In this document: piece after piece, positions 35,521 to 44,469 of the stretch
Layout of the letters: every line of letters starts with the position of its first letter
Numbering within the stretch: position 1 is the stretch's first letter
NCBI GenBank assembly: GCA_038254435.1
Contig: JBBSGD010000008.1
Span: 1-63,261, forward strand
Direction: 5' to 3'
Source: JBBSGD01 sp038254435
GTDB lineage: Bacteria > Actinomycetota > CADDZG01 > WHSQ01
Length of the DNA stretch: 63,261 nucleotides
Position numbers and translations under genes: made by a program
Notes under the pieces: generated by a model
Seen by the model: only the letters and a program-made list of their open reading frames with translations
Databases searched by the model: none
What the model was told of the DNA's origin: nothing

Positions 35521-36061
35521 TCAACGAGCGCTGTCTCTCGGACTTTTAAGATCGTAGTGCCGCTCGGCCCGCTCGGCCCCGGCCCAGTGAGCCTCGAGCT
35601 CGACCCCCAAGCCCTCGACAACCCTATTCACGTAGTTGAAGTAGGAGGCGATCTGGTTCGCGTCCACGATCGCCCGATCGTCGAACCCTGGCTTGGCGCA
35701 GAGCCTCCACATCCGACTCCCCTACCGAGTCAACCTTGAGGGTCAGCTTGACGGCGTAACGGCACAACGCGGCCATGCGTGGAGTCAATCGATCGAAGGA
35801 ACCGGAGGCGACCGCCTCCTTCAGAGGTCCGTCGCCCGATTCCCGGGTCAACGAAGCTCCATGATGTGTCACTCAATAAGGGCAGTCGTTGCCTGCGGAA
35901 ACGACGACGGCGATCGCTTCCCTCTCCGCGCGAGAAAGCGGCGACGCGCCAAACATGATGGCCCGGTAGAGGGCCAGGTGTCCCCGCAAAGCCTCTCGGT
36001 TCAGGGAGTGCGAGGCTAACGTTGTCGAGACCCTCGCACCTTCTGCCTTATCAACCCACAC
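35521..36061 (-). CDS. Second AhpD-like candidate selenoprotein, with a frameshift
   Basis: Starting at GTG 36061, the protein reads HLALYRAIMFGASPLSRAE and VVVSAGNDCPY, then TGA at 35875-35873 (codon 63), then VTHHGASLTRESGDG. Cys 60, TGA 63 and His 67 match the C-x-x-C-x-x-x-H site of the family, exactly as in the 19576 gene. Further on, one extra base near 35690 shifts ALRQA into another frame, which continues GFDDRAIVDANQIASYFNYV to the stop at 35521. A hairpin (35831-35852) follows the TGA. The gene overlaps the end of the Crp-family regulator by 11 bases. It is either a selenoprotein with one assembly error or a recently broken one. Confidence 0.65.
35831..35852 (-). promoter_or_regulatory. 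Candidate bacterial SECIS hairpin 2
   Basis: On the minus strand, GTTG-A-CCCG pairs with CGGG-CGAC (one T-G wobble, one bulged A) around a GGAAT loop that starts with G. It begins 20 bases after the TGA of the second AhpD-like gene. Confidence 0.45.
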
Positions 36062-36773
36062 GGAATCTTCCTCCCCGTCCGGCGGCCAGCTTTCCCAGCG
36101 CTTCCGGCTGCTCGATCCGAACCTCTGCGTATCCGAGAGACACCAGGCCCTTTTCTTCCAGCTGTTTCAGGATCTTGTTCAGTGAGGGACGTTGGGCCCC
36201 TAGCATGGCAGCGAGAGTTCTTTGAGGCAGGGGAATGCGGCCGTCTCTCTCCTCGTCGAGCAGCAGGCGGGCCACCTGTTCAACGAGCGAGCGGCCGAGC
36301 AGCTCCATGATCCTCGCCTGGCTGGCAGAGACCCGGGCGGCCACGCTCGAGAGCCATCTCCTGGCGATCGTGGGGTGCTCGGTGAGAAGGGATTCGAAGT
36401 TCGCCGGTTCCAACAGCAGCACCCGCGTGCGCTCGAGGGTCCGGGCCGAATAGGGCATGCTCATGCCCAAGATCAGCTGCAGATCCCCATCCACCTCTCC
36501 GGGGCGCAGCAGCCCTACGACCGAGCGGCGAGGACCCGATCCAACGACCATCTCCGAGACCCCCGCGCGCATGATGAGAGCTCCGGGCGGAGCGTCGCCG
36601 GCGTGGAACAGAAGGGCGCCTCGCTCGTGTTCCCGGGGTGAGAGGTAGGAGGCTAAGGCAGCGAGGTCTTCCTCGATCAGGGGAGTGGTACGGCTGTCTC
36701 CCACGCAGCGAGCCACCCAGGCTGCCTCCTGAAGCCCCCTGTCGGGTCCCTTTCCCGAAAACAAAGCCGTCAT
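36051..36773 (-). CDS. Crp/Fnr-family transcription regulator
   Basis: This regulator of about 240 residues has a cyclic-nucleotide-binding-type beta barrel (ERGALLFHAGDAPPGALIM, RPGEVDGDLQLILG) and a C-terminal winged helix (LPQRTLAAMLGAQRPSLNKILKQLEEKGLV). No Fnr-type cysteine cluster at the N-terminus is seen, so it is not an iron-sulfur sensor. The ATG at 36773 is chosen; upstream in-frame sequence is not homologous. Its end overlaps the AhpD-like selenoprotein candidate, which points to control of redox or nitrosative stress genes. Confidence 0.85.
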   Translation of the reverse strand: MTALFSGKGPDRGLQEAAWVARCVGDSRTTPLIEEDLAALASYLSPREHERGALLFHAGDAPPGALIMRAGVSEMVVGSGPRRSVVGLLRPGEVDGDLQLILGMSMPYSARTLERTRVLLLEPANFESLLTEHPTIARRWLSSVAARVSASQARIMELLGRSLVEQVARLLLDEERDGRIPLPQRTLAAMLGAQRPSLNKILKQLEEKGLVSLGYAEVRIEQPEALGKLAAGRGGRFRVG

Positions 36774-36993
36774 GAAGATGACATTGTAGGAGCTGCCGCA
36801 TTCCTGGTCCTCCCTCACGTCGATTTCTGGCCGAGCCAAGGCGACCGCGCGACGCTCCGCTTGGGGCACTTGTGTCAGACGGCTGACATTGTCGGGAACG
36901 CCCACCCCTCGTGACGGGTTCGCCCAGGCGCAATCATCCCGCCGCTTCGCAGTCCGAGCGGGTGAGAAGCGTCTCGGTCGGGCGGTCTGAGGA

Positions 36994-37233
36994 ATGAGGA
37001 TGGCAAACACAACCGCGCGAGGGCGTAAGACGCGCTCGTTGCGCCGGGATCACCAACCTACTTTCGGGACCCGCAGGAGAAGGTGGGTCGCGTCGATCAT
37101 GGGCGGCATCGTCGTGGTCGGGGGTTTCACCTTCTTTTTTTCTAACCGGCTCGGCGGGCGGGAGGGTTTCGGTATCGGGTCATGCGACGTGGCTCCTTTG
37201 ATCGTCCCCTTTTGTCGTAGGAAGGAGCCATGA
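36994..37233 (+). CDS. Small single-pass membrane protein
   Basis: This 79-residue protein has a basic N-terminus (RGRKTRSLRRDH, TRRRRW) followed by one hydrophobic segment (IMGGIVVVGGFTFFF, residues about 36-50). Orientation by the positive-inside rule puts the N-terminus in the cytoplasm. Its TGA overlaps the ATG of the SRPBCC gene, so the pair is coupled. ATG 37000 is an alternative start. No family recognised. Confidence 0.45.
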   Translation: MRMANTTARGRKTRSLRRDHQPTFGTRRRRWVASIMGGIVVVGGFTFFFSNRLGGREGFGIGSCDVAPLIVPFCRRKEP

Positions 37234-37730
37234 GGACCCGGCCGATTGGGCTGAAGCGGCAGCGCGTCCCGGTCTCGGCGCCGCGGTCGCTCACCTTCGA
37301 GGTCGTGGCAAGCGCCGGCAAGTCACTCGAGGAGCGGCCGGACGGCGCCAAGGTCGTGCAGTTCTCCACCACCTTCCGGGGTAAGGAGGTCCCCACCACG
37401 GAGCTGGTCGTTATCGAGCCGCCTGACCACATCCGTTACGAATGGCTCCAGGGTCCGCTGCCCGAGGTGAACGAGATCATTTCCTTCATCGACAACGGCG
37501 AGGGGACCGAGCTGGTCTACGAGGGAGATTTCTCCGCGGGGCCGGGGCTCATCAATTGGGTCTACGGACGGCTGGTGGTCAAGCCGATATTCGACAGGCT
37601 TGTCCTGAAGCACCTCGAACAGAGCAAATGCATGGCAGAGCAGAGGGCGAGGAGAACCCGGGTCCACCCCGGCCCCACCGCCGACGACTCCAGCAACCAC
37701 TCCCTGCCTAGGTCACAGCCCACCACCTGA
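37230..37730 (+). CDS. SRPBCC (START-like) family protein
   Basis: This 166-residue protein has the START-like helix-grip pattern: SAPRSLTFEVVASAG at the start, VVQFSTTFRGKEVPTTELVV, EPPDHIRYEWLQGPLPEVNE, ELVYEGDFSAGPGL. Such proteins bind hydrophobic ligands or act as cyclase-like enzymes. No catalytic residue can be assigned. It starts in an ATGA overlap with the small membrane protein. Confidence 0.75.
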   Translation: MRTRPIGLKRQRVPVSAPRSLTFEVVASAGKSLEERPDGAKVVQFSTTFRGKEVPTTELVVIEPPDHIRYEWLQGPLPEVNEIISFIDNGEGTELVYEGDFSAGPGLINWVYGRLVVKPIFDRLVLKHLEQSKCMAEQRARRTRVHPGPTADDSSNHSLPRSQPTT

Positions 37731-37765
37731 GCCCGACCTCCCCTCCTCACGAGCGCGTTGCGTGC

Positions 37766-38554
37766 TCAAGCTCTCGTCGCGCTGAACAGCTTGTAGCCGA
37801 GCACGCCGTCTCCGACCGCCTCTATGCCAAGAGAGACCAGGTCGCGCCCCACCTTTAAGGCTTCCGGTCGGAGGCCGGGCCGCAGGGCGTCGAGATCGAT
37901 CCCTCCAGCTCTAACGACCATCTCGGCTAAAGCCAAACGGCGGCGCACCTGCTCGAGCAGGCCGCCGAGCTCGTAGTCGAGCGACACGCTCCTCGGGTCC
38001 CCGAAGCCGGCCTCGCCCAAGAGGCTTTCGTATCCGGAACTCCCAAGCGCCCCGCCGACGCACGCGCTCCACGAAACAAGCGGGTCGAGCGGCAGCGGCA
38101 GCTCGCCCTCAAGCGTCACATCCGACAAGGCGATGCGGCCCCCCTTTCGCACAACTCGGTGCAGCTCGCCGAGCGCGGCTGCCTTGTCCGGAACGAGCGA
38201 CAGGACACACTCGGCAATGGCGCCGTCCAACGACGCGGGTCGCAGAGGGAGGTTCTCCGCCGCTCCCACCGCCGCGACGCTCGTCTCGGAGGCGACCTTC
38301 ACGGCATCCGGTGCGAGATCGATCCCGACCGGGACCATACCGGCGTCGGCGAGCGAGCGGACGCCGAAGCCGCCTCCGCAGCCCAGGTCGAGCACGAGGG
38401 AACCGCGTGCAAGCGCGAGGTCCTCCACGGTCGCGGCCGTCGTTCGTTCACCGCCGGGATGCATCCGCTCGCCGAGCAGGAGGTGTGCCAGAGGGTGGCT
38501 CCACACCGAGCAGCAGGTGCGGCGCAGAACGGCTTTTTCGGGGGCCTCGATCAT
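37766..38554 (-). CDS. SAM methyltransferase coupled to a Tes-like radical SAM enzyme
   Basis: This 262-residue class I methyltransferase has VLDLGCGGGFGVRSLADAG (motif I), VGIDLAPDAV and VVRKGGRIALSD. The N-terminus RTCCSVWSHPLAHLLLGERM is a distinctive Cys-Cys plus helix typical of methyltransferases found beside radical SAM lipid-type enzymes. The ATG overlaps the radical SAM stop (ATGA), so the two are made together and probably act in sequence. Confidence 0.85.
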   Translation of the reverse strand: MIEAPEKAVLRRTCCSVWSHPLAHLLLGERMHPGGERTTAATVEDLALARGSLVLDLGCGGGFGVRSLADAGMVPVGIDLAPDAVKVASETSVAAVGAAENLPLRPASLDGAIAECVLSLVPDKAAALGELHRVVRKGGRIALSDVTLEGELPLPLDPLVSWSACVGGALGSSGYESLLGEAGFGDPRSVSLDYELGGLLEQVRRRLALAEMVVRAGGIDLDALRPGLRPEALKVGRDLVSLGIEAVGDGVLGYKLFSATRA

Positions 38555-39990
38555 GTCATCGGTAGTTCGCTCGCCGCGGGCCGGGCCCTACGCCCTGGCG
38601 CGAACCGGTGCAGGGTGTTGTAGACGCAGAAGGGGATGATGCGCCCATCGGGGAGCGCCTCCTGGATGCAGCAGCGCTTGGCGCGTGAGACGTCGAAGTT
38701 GTGGCGGTCCATGAACGCCTCGATGGTGATCGAGAACAGGCTGCCCACCACCTCGGAAGAATCGAGCTCCATGATCGGCCCGCAAGCGCAGGCGAAAGCG
38801 GCCGCCTGTCCCTGCGATCCCGCCGGGTTGGACTTCGAATAGAGCTGTTCCAGGGTGGCGCGCATCTCCGCGAAGTCCGACTCGAAGGCCGGAGTGAGGA
38901 CCGGAAGAGCGGCATTGGAGACGTAATCGAGGTAGTCCTCGACCTCGACCATGCGCGGCAGCGGCATGACCTCGGCCCCGTTGGTCCACGCATAAGTCGC
39001 CGCCGTGCACATCGGGTCACAGCAAGGGATGGGGATGAAGTCGGACTTGAGAAAGGTTCCTCCCGTCTGGTGCTCGACGGCATCGATCACGTCGGTAACC
39101 GTCGTGCGATCCATCGGGTCGAAGGGGACCCACCGGCCCTCACCGAACTGCGGCTGGAAGCTGACCGCCCGCACCGCCGGGTGGTCGAGGCCGAGCTGGA
39201 TGATCGCTCCGATCTCGTGATCGTTGACGCCCTTGGCGATGGTGGCGACGAGAACGACCGGAACCCCGGCCCGCCCGAGCTGATCGAGAGCTTCGAGCTT
39301 GACCCCGAGCAGGTCGGCGCGGTCGCGCATCGCCTCCAGCGAAGATGCCTCGAAGCCATCGAACTGAAGGTAGACCTTGACGCCGAGCTCGCCGGCGAGC
39401 TCGCAAACCCGCCGGTCGCGCCCGAAGCGGATCCCGTTTGAGTTGACCACCGTGTGCTTGACTTTCCCGCTGCCTGCCACCAGCGCCATGACCTCGCCGA
39501 AGCGGGGGTGGATCGTTGGCTCCCCGCCTGACAGCATTACGACGTCGGCCGGGCCTCCTTCCGCCGCCACGACCGCATCGAGCATCGCCTCGATCTCGTC
39601 GAGCGAGGCATGGGAGCCGTGCGGGCTCGCGGCGAAGCACGCGGGGCATTCGAGGTTGCAGGCCTGGGTGATCTCCAGCAGGGTCACGCAGGCGTGCTGC
39701 TCGTGCTCGGGGCAGAAGCCGCAGTCGTAGGGGCAGCCGTGCTCGGTTTCTGTCGCGGTGTGTACGGGTGCTCGCCCCGGTCGTTTGAACTTGCGGCTCC
39801 AGCGATACCAGGAGGCATCCGAGCAGGTCAGAACGGAGTGCTTCCCGTGCTCGGGGCAGTGCTTCACCATGAGGATCCGCCCGGCGGACTCGACGATGTC
39901 GGCGGGAACCAGACGCTTGCAGTGAGAGCAGAGGGAGTCGGTGTGGCTTATGAGGGCGGCCGGGGCACCTTCTCGAACCTGTTGCGTCAC
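38551..39990 (-). CDS. Radical SAM enzyme of the Tes/MJ0619 type
   Basis: This 479-residue protein has an N-terminal zinc-ribbon-like part (LCSHCKRLVPADIV, Cys 21/24; HCPEHG), a CPYDCGFC cluster (86-93), the radical SAM C-x3-C-x2-C as CNLECPACFAAS (111-118), GGEPTIHPRF, and C-terminal Cys sites (PCCDPMC, CACG, RCCIQEA). This set matches the tetraether-synthase/MJ0619 family, which couples lipid chain ends in archaea and has many uncharacterised bacterial members. GTG 39990 has AAGGGGG upstream. The bacterial product is unknown; a membrane-lipid modification is an inference. Confidence 0.85.
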   Translation of the reverse strand: MTQQVREGAPAALISHTDSLCSHCKRLVPADIVESAGRILMVKHCPEHGKHSVLTCSDASWYRWSRKFKRPGRAPVHTATETEHGCPYDCGFCPEHEQHACVTLLEITQACNLECPACFAASPHGSHASLDEIEAMLDAVVAAEGGPADVVMLSGGEPTIHPRFGEVMALVAGSGKVKHTVVNSNGIRFGRDRRVCELAGELGVKVYLQFDGFEASSLEAMRDRADLLGVKLEALDQLGRAGVPVVLVATIAKGVNDHEIGAIIQLGLDHPAVRAVSFQPQFGEGRWVPFDPMDRTTVTDVIDAVEHQTGGTFLKSDFIPIPCCDPMCTAATYAWTNGAEVMPLPRMVEVEDYLDYVSNAALPVLTPAFESDFAEMRATLEQLYSKSNPAGSQGQAAAFACACGPIMELDSSEVVGSLFSITIEAFMDRHNFDVSRAKRCCIQEALPDGRIIPFCVYNTLHRFAPGRRARPAASELPMT

Positions 39991-40069
39991 CGTAAAAGCC
40001 CCCTTTTCGACCTCTTGATCACCCGTCACGCTCGCGAACGCTCATGTCCTCGTCCACCTTAAGGTCGCC

Positions 40070-40762
40070 TTGGTAGAGCCCGGTAACCTCATCGCCTTCA
40101 GACCGGTTCGGAGTGTCTGCTCGCTTACAGAGGTTGGCCCGAATGCTATCGGCGAGGGGGGTTCCCACGGGAGGGATCTCGAGATAGGGAAGGGTACAGT
40201 CATCGGCGAGGCGACGTGGGACCGAGCGGCCCGCTTCTATCGGTTGCAGCAAACCCTCGAACGTCCCTCCCTTGGTGCTGCCGCAGCGCTTAGCGCGGTC
40301 GAGTCGCATCACAGGCTGCTGGACCTCGGAACGGGAACCGGGGCCGTTCTGGCCGAGTTCGCGTCGGCGCGGCGGCGTCTTCGCCTCGCCGTCGGGGTCG
40401 AGCTTTCTCCGCAGATGTTGATCCGCGCTAAGAGGAGGCATGCCGGGCATCTAATCCGAGCCGACGCCGGCACTCTGCCTTTCGATGATGGCTCCTTTGA
40501 CGTTGTGGTCGCGGCCTGGACGGTGAAGCGCTCGGATGCTGATGTCACCGTCTCGATGTGCGCCGAGGAGGTGTGTCCGCTCACACCCGGCGTCCGGCGG
40601 ATCAGCTGGGACTTACCGGATCCCAAGAGCCTACGGATCGAGCAGGTGAGGGAGATCCGCGACGATATCGGTGCCGCGTTGAGGCGCTCCTCGCTCAACT
40701 GGACGGTAGAGCTGCGCAGTCTAGAGGGCGAGTCGCACCCCCATAGGAAGAAGGCAACGTGA
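40070..40762 (+). pseudogene. Chimera: methyltransferase N-terminus joined to an arsenate-reductase C-terminus
   Basis: Residues about 40-150 are a methyltransferase (RLLDLGTGTGAVLAEFA, GVELSPQMLIRAKRR, LPFDDGSFDVVVAAWT). From about residue 155 the frame is instead the C-terminal half of a low-molecular-weight phosphatase-type ArsC: VTVSMCAEEVCP, PGVRRISWDLPDPKS, REIRDDIGAALRR. The catalytic Cys loop of ArsC and the C-terminus of the methyltransferase are absent. The join keeps the frame open, so a protein may be made, but neither enzyme is complete. The start is uncertain (TTG 40070 is the earliest). Confidence 0.65.
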
Positions 40763-40801
40763 CCACGCTGTTGGTCGCGCGGGCTCGTTCTGGGTAGATC
40801 G

Positions 40802-42058
40802 TCACCGCCCGGCGATGGCCGTGTGCGGGTGAAAGGCAGCCCAGGCGAACCAGAAGGCAGTCTCTTGGGCGACGGGCTGCAGGCTCGCACCGGCGAGAGG
40901 CCCGGACACGATCCGGCCGAACATGTTGATGCGTCCTCCGGTCCGGTCATCCACGAACCCATCATCACTTGCCCGGACCTCGACGAGGCGCCCACGTGCC
41001 CTCGCCGCCCACACCGTTGCCGACCAGCTTTGGGGACCGGCGTCCACGAGCCGGGACGTCTCCGGTTGGTGGACGCCGAAGTGGAACAGAGCCACCAGCG
41101 CACGGCCATCGAGTCGCGCGTGCTCAACCACCCGGCCTTGCCCGTGCGACGGAAACGGAAAGGCGACGGAACCCGAACGGCCGGCGACACCGATAACCCT
41201 CGTCTTGGGCGGGAGCCGAGGGTCCGTGTATGAACGCAGCGACGAATCCGGCGACGGCCTGAAGAAGATGCTGTCCTGAGACGCGTCCGACCCATAGCCC
41301 GCATAGGGATCGGTCCGATAGCTCGCGTTGGAGCGGGGCGGCGCGAGCACCTTGCCCGCGGGATGCGCTCGCTTCCATGCGCCGAAGGGAACCGTCAGAG
41401 CGAGAATGGGCTTGAGGCGGCGCCCGGTCTCGGAACCGCTCAAGGGGCGACCGCTTATCTGGCTCCACAGTGAAAGGGTCTCGAAATCGAACATGACGAG
41501 GTTGGCGTGGAAGAGCTCGCCTGAAACTCCGAAGCTGAGGGTGCGACCACCGGCCGTTCTCGAGTAAGCGACCCCGCTGTTGCACAGCGGACAGTAGGAG
41601 ACAACCACAGGACGACCGCCGACGACGTCGTTGACGACCTCGTGGTAGAGGAGGATTCTGACCGGATAAGCGCGCGCGTCACCGTGGATCGAGACGGAGA
41701 TGACTAGGTCGGCCCGGTTGAGGTAGCCGGCGTCGCGGGCCGCTTGGAATGTGGGGTGGCGGATCGCAGGTATCGAGTTGAAGGGCACGCAGAAGGCCCC
41801 CACCCCCTGGGAGATGGCGGCGGTGTTATGGGCCGGAGTGCAGGTCTGCTGCGTGACCCGCTCCAGCCGGTGCAGCCGAGAGCGGGGACTTTGCCGCCCA
41901 CGATCCCCAAGTGGTCGCGAATCCCGGGCAGCTGGTCCCAGGGCCACCGATCTGGAAGCGTCGGACGGGCCCCGGGCGCCCGGCGGCAGAGAGCCTCCCG
42001 CAGAGGTGCAGGCGGCCACCAAGAGGACAGATCCGACACAGGCGGCCGCGAGTTTCAT
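40802..42058 (-). CDS. DUF3179 lipoprotein
   Basis: This 418-residue lipoprotein has the lipobox LLVAAC (Cys 17). Its DUF3179 domain includes ARAYPVRILLYHEVVND, the C-x-x-C VVVSYCPLCNSGVAY (156-159), FGVSGELFHANLVMFD, SLWSQISGRPLSG and AFWFAWAAFHPHTAI. Function unknown; the conserved Cys pair outside the membrane invites a redox or metal role. The ATG overlaps the anti-sigma stop (ATGA). It is the last gene of the sigma/anti-sigma operon. Confidence 0.88.
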   Translation of the reverse strand: MKLAAACVGSVLLVAACTSAGGSLPPGARGPSDASRSVALGPAARDSRPLGDRGRQSPRSRLHRLERVTQQTCTPAHNTAAISQGVGAFCVPFNSIPAIRHPTFQAARDAGYLNRADLVISVSIHGDARAYPVRILLYHEVVNDVVGGRPVVVSYCPLCNSGVAYSRTAGGRTLSFGVSGELFHANLVMFDFETLSLWSQISGRPLSGSETGRRLKPILALTVPFGAWKRAHPAGKVLAPPRSNASYRTDPYAGYGSDASQDSIFFRPSPDSSLRSYTDPRLPPKTRVIGVAGRSGSVAFPFPSHGQGRVVEHARLDGRALVALFHFGVHQPETSRLVDAGPQSWSATVWAARARGRLVEVRASDDGFVDDRTGGRINMFGRIVSGPLAGASLQPVAQETAFWFAWAAFHPHTAIAGR

Positions 42059-42741
42059 CTCAACTTCAATCGCGCCGCGGCCCTGTCCACGTCGCGCGCG
42101 TCGTCGCCTATCACGAGGGAGGACACCGGTCGCGGCGCGCAGTAGAGAACTGCCTCCCCGAGCGTCGCCGTCCATGTTTCCTCAGAGGCGAGGTGGACCG
42201 CTCCGTTTGCCGTCGGAAACGGTCCGTCGGCGCGGTAGACGACGAGGTGATGCCCGGCGTGGTCCCGATACTTGTAGGCGACGAGCCTAAGCCCGCCGAT
42301 CTCGCCTTGGCGCGCCCCGCGCAGCACCAGGTCGCCGATGTGCTGCGGCAGCTTTGGAGTCGCGGCACGGACCAGCACCCGTTGGCCTCGGTAGTCCGTC
42401 AGGACCGCTTGGATGACCGCCGGCTGATGAGTGGATGCCTGCCACCAATAGCCAAGGCCGGCGAGAGACATCACCATGGCCATGGCTGTGGCCAGCAGGA
42501 CGAGATGGCGCCGGCGGGCGGGATGCTCCACGCCGGCGACCACGGTGCGAACCCGTTCCTTGAGGAACTGTGGGGCGAGCTCCCGGGCTGATTCCGCCAA
42601 GCTTCGGCCGCGCCGCGCCACTTGCACCTCGTTCCAGCAGTCCTCGCACTCGAGCATGTGACGCTCGAAGGCCCGCCGTCGGCGCGCCCCCATCAGGCCC
42701 GCAAGGTAGGTGGCGGCGTTGCGTTCCGGCTCATGTGCCAT
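42055..42741 (-). CDS. Anti-sigma factor with zinc-finger domain
   Basis: This 228-residue protein has an N-terminal zinc-binding anti-sigma domain (H-x3-C-x2-C in RHMLECEDCWNEV), a transmembrane helix near residues 78-100 (LVLLATAMAMVMSLAGLGYWW) and an extracytoplasmic C-terminal sensor region. Zinc anti-sigma proteins of this kind often respond to thiol oxidation. It overlaps both the ECF sigma gene (11 bases) and the downstream DUF3179 gene. Confidence 0.9.
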   Translation of the reverse strand: MAHEPERNAATYLAGLMGARRRRAFERHMLECEDCWNEVQVARRGRSLAESARELAPQFLKERVRTVVAGVEHPARRRHLVLLATAMAMVMSLAGLGYWWQASTHQPAVIQAVLTDYRGQRVLVRAATPKLPQHIGDLVLRGARQGEIGGLRLVAYKYRDHAGHHLVVYRADGPFPTANGAVHLASEETWTATLGEAVLYCAPRPVSSLVIGDDARDVDRAAARLKLR

Positions 42742-43252
42742 ATTCGTTCACCTCGCTCGCCAGGAGCGCGGCCAGCCTCTTGCGCCCCCGGTGCACACGC
42801 GACAAGACGGTGCCCCGCGGCGAGCCCGTGAGCTTGGCTACCTCCAGCGCGGTCAGACCCGCCAGGTCCATGAGGGTGATCGCCACCCGCTGTTCCTCCG
42901 GGAGCTGCCACAGGGCCTCGTGCACGACGGTACGGCGGAGGGCCGCGATCGCTTCATCGGCCGCGTCGACATCCTCGTGGGGCCAGCGGACCTCTTGCAC
43001 CGGCGTCTCGTAGCGGTAGGCCGCCCTGCGCAGGAGGCTCCGGCCCGCATTGAGGCAGATGGTCGCGATCCACGGCTCCACCCGGCGTGGGCGCCGATTG
43101 GTCGTCCACGCTTGGAAAGCCTTGAGGTACGTCTCCTGCACCAGGTCCTCGACGTCTTGCTGATTGCGCGCGAGTCGCCGAGCGAGGTTGTATACGAGGT
43201 CCAGTGCCGGCAGCGTCGCGTTGAGAAACTCGTCCGCAGGACGCGTCTTCAT
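42731..43252 (-). CDS. ECF-type RNA polymerase sigma factor
   Basis: This 173-residue protein has region 2 (NLARRLARNQQDVEDLVQET, YLKAFQAW) and region 4 (QLPEEQRVAITLMDLAGL, LEVAKLTGSPRGTVLSRVHRGR). It is the typical two-domain size. The ATG overlaps the stop of the upstream DUF3179 gene by 4 bases. Regulated by the adjacent membrane anti-sigma factor; probable target is its own operon. Confidence 0.95.
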   Translation of the reverse strand: MKTRPADEFLNATLPALDLVYNLARRLARNQQDVEDLVQETYLKAFQAWTTNRRPRRVEPWIATICLNAGRSLLRRAAYRYETPVQEVRWPHEDVDAADEAIAALRRTVVHEALWQLPEEQRVAITLMDLAGLTALEVAKLTGSPRGTVLSRVHRGRKRLAALLASEVNEYGT

Positions 43253-44469
43253 CCCCGCCACACCTTGGTGTCGGGATGGAAGGCGGCCCAATCAAACCAG
43301 AACGAGTCCGTCGCGTTCGCCGACCGGAGCTGCGTGCCCTTAAACCGCCCCGAGATCGCACGGCCGAAGATGTTCCAGGCGCTGTGCGTCCTTTCGTCGA
43401 CGAGCCGGCCTCGGACCGATGCGAATCGAAGCGGCCTTCCCTTCACGAGGGGGCGGAAGGCAGCCGCCGCGCCGACGCGCTTGGAGGTAGCGATAGTCGG
43501 TGCGTCCAGGGCCGAAGCCGCGCCCCTCTTCCACACGACGAGGGCCGAGCGGCCGGCGACGTGCGTGTTGATCGCCGCGACCCCGTTCCTCGCTCGTGCC
43601 GCGAGAGCTGCGTATGGGAACGCAACGTAACTGCGGCCTGCGGACACCCCGAGTACCCGGTCGACCGCCTCGAGCCGGCCGTCGGTAGGTCCCTCGAACA
43701 AGAACGGAGGATTGTTGACGTTGTCGTAGCCCGGGTAGGGGTTGTTTGCGTACGGTCGATCAAACCCGGTGGCGCGCGTCAGCACGCGGCCGTCTGGAAA
43801 GGAGGCCTCGAAGTCGGCCCACGCGACGATGCGTGCCGGCACCCGCTTCAGAAGCGCTCCCTTGAGCGACCCGGCAACCGCCTGCCCGAGGGCTTGCGGC
43901 CACAACGAATCGGTGGCTCGATCGTACATGACGAGGTTCGAGTGGTAGAGACTTCCCGAGGTCCCGAAGGTCGTCGCAGTGCCCTTGACGGTGGGGCGGA
44001 CGTATGCCAAAGCCGTGTTGCACAGCGGGCAGAAGGTCACGGCCACCGGGGTCCCGCCCACGACGTCGTTTACGATCTCATGCCACGTCATGATCTCGAG
44101 TGGGTAAGCGCGGGCCTCGCCGCCGACCTCGATCTCGACAACAGGCTCTTGCGGCTTCAGGAAATCGATCTCTGCGACCGGGGCGAGGTCCGGTTGGTCC
44201 AGTGCGGGAATGGAGTCCTTGGAGACCACGGCCCGGATGTTCGAGGGCGACACCGTGACTCGTATGTGCCGGGTGACAAGGCCTCGCACGTCCCCTGAAG
44301 ATGCCGTCGTGTGTGCCTCGCCGGCCGAGCGTTGCGAGGAAGGCTGCCCGCCGGGAACGACGGCTAGGGCCACAATGACCGTGGCGGCAACGGCCAGTCC
44401 TGCAACGATCCCAAGGAGGCGCCGCTTGCGCCGGCCCAACACCCAGTTCGGCTTGCCCGTGGGGCCCAT
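43249..44469 (-). CDS. DUF3179 membrane-anchored protein
   Basis: This 406-residue protein has an N-terminal transmembrane anchor at about residues 17-38 (RLLGIVAGLAVAATVIVALA). A DUF3179 domain follows: ARAYPLEIMTWHEIVNDVVG, C-x-x-C in VAVTFCPLCNTALAY (147-150), FGTSGSLYHSNLVMYD, SLWPQALGQAVAG and SFWFDWAAFHPDTKV. It is about 40 percent alike in motif order to the lipoprotein at 40802. The start is ATG 44469, overlapping the TlpA-like stop by one base; TTG 44472 is possible. Confidence 0.88.
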   Translation of the reverse strand: MGPTGKPNWVLGRRKRRLLGIVAGLAVAATVIVALAVVPGGQPSSQRSAGEAHTTASSGDVRGLVTRHIRVTVSPSNIRAVVSKDSIPALDQPDLAPVAEIDFLKPQEPVVEIEVGGEARAYPLEIMTWHEIVNDVVGGTPVAVTFCPLCNTALAYVRPTVKGTATTFGTSGSLYHSNLVMYDRATDSLWPQALGQAVAGSLKGALLKRVPARIVAWADFEASFPDGRVLTRATGFDRPYANNPYPGYDNVNNPPFLFEGPTDGRLEAVDRVLGVSAGRSYVAFPYAALAARARNGVAAINTHVAGRSALVVWKRGAASALDAPTIATSKRVGAAAAFRPLVKGRPLRFASVRGRLVDERTHSAWNIFGRAISGRFKGTQLRSANATDSFWFDWAAFHPDTKVWRG

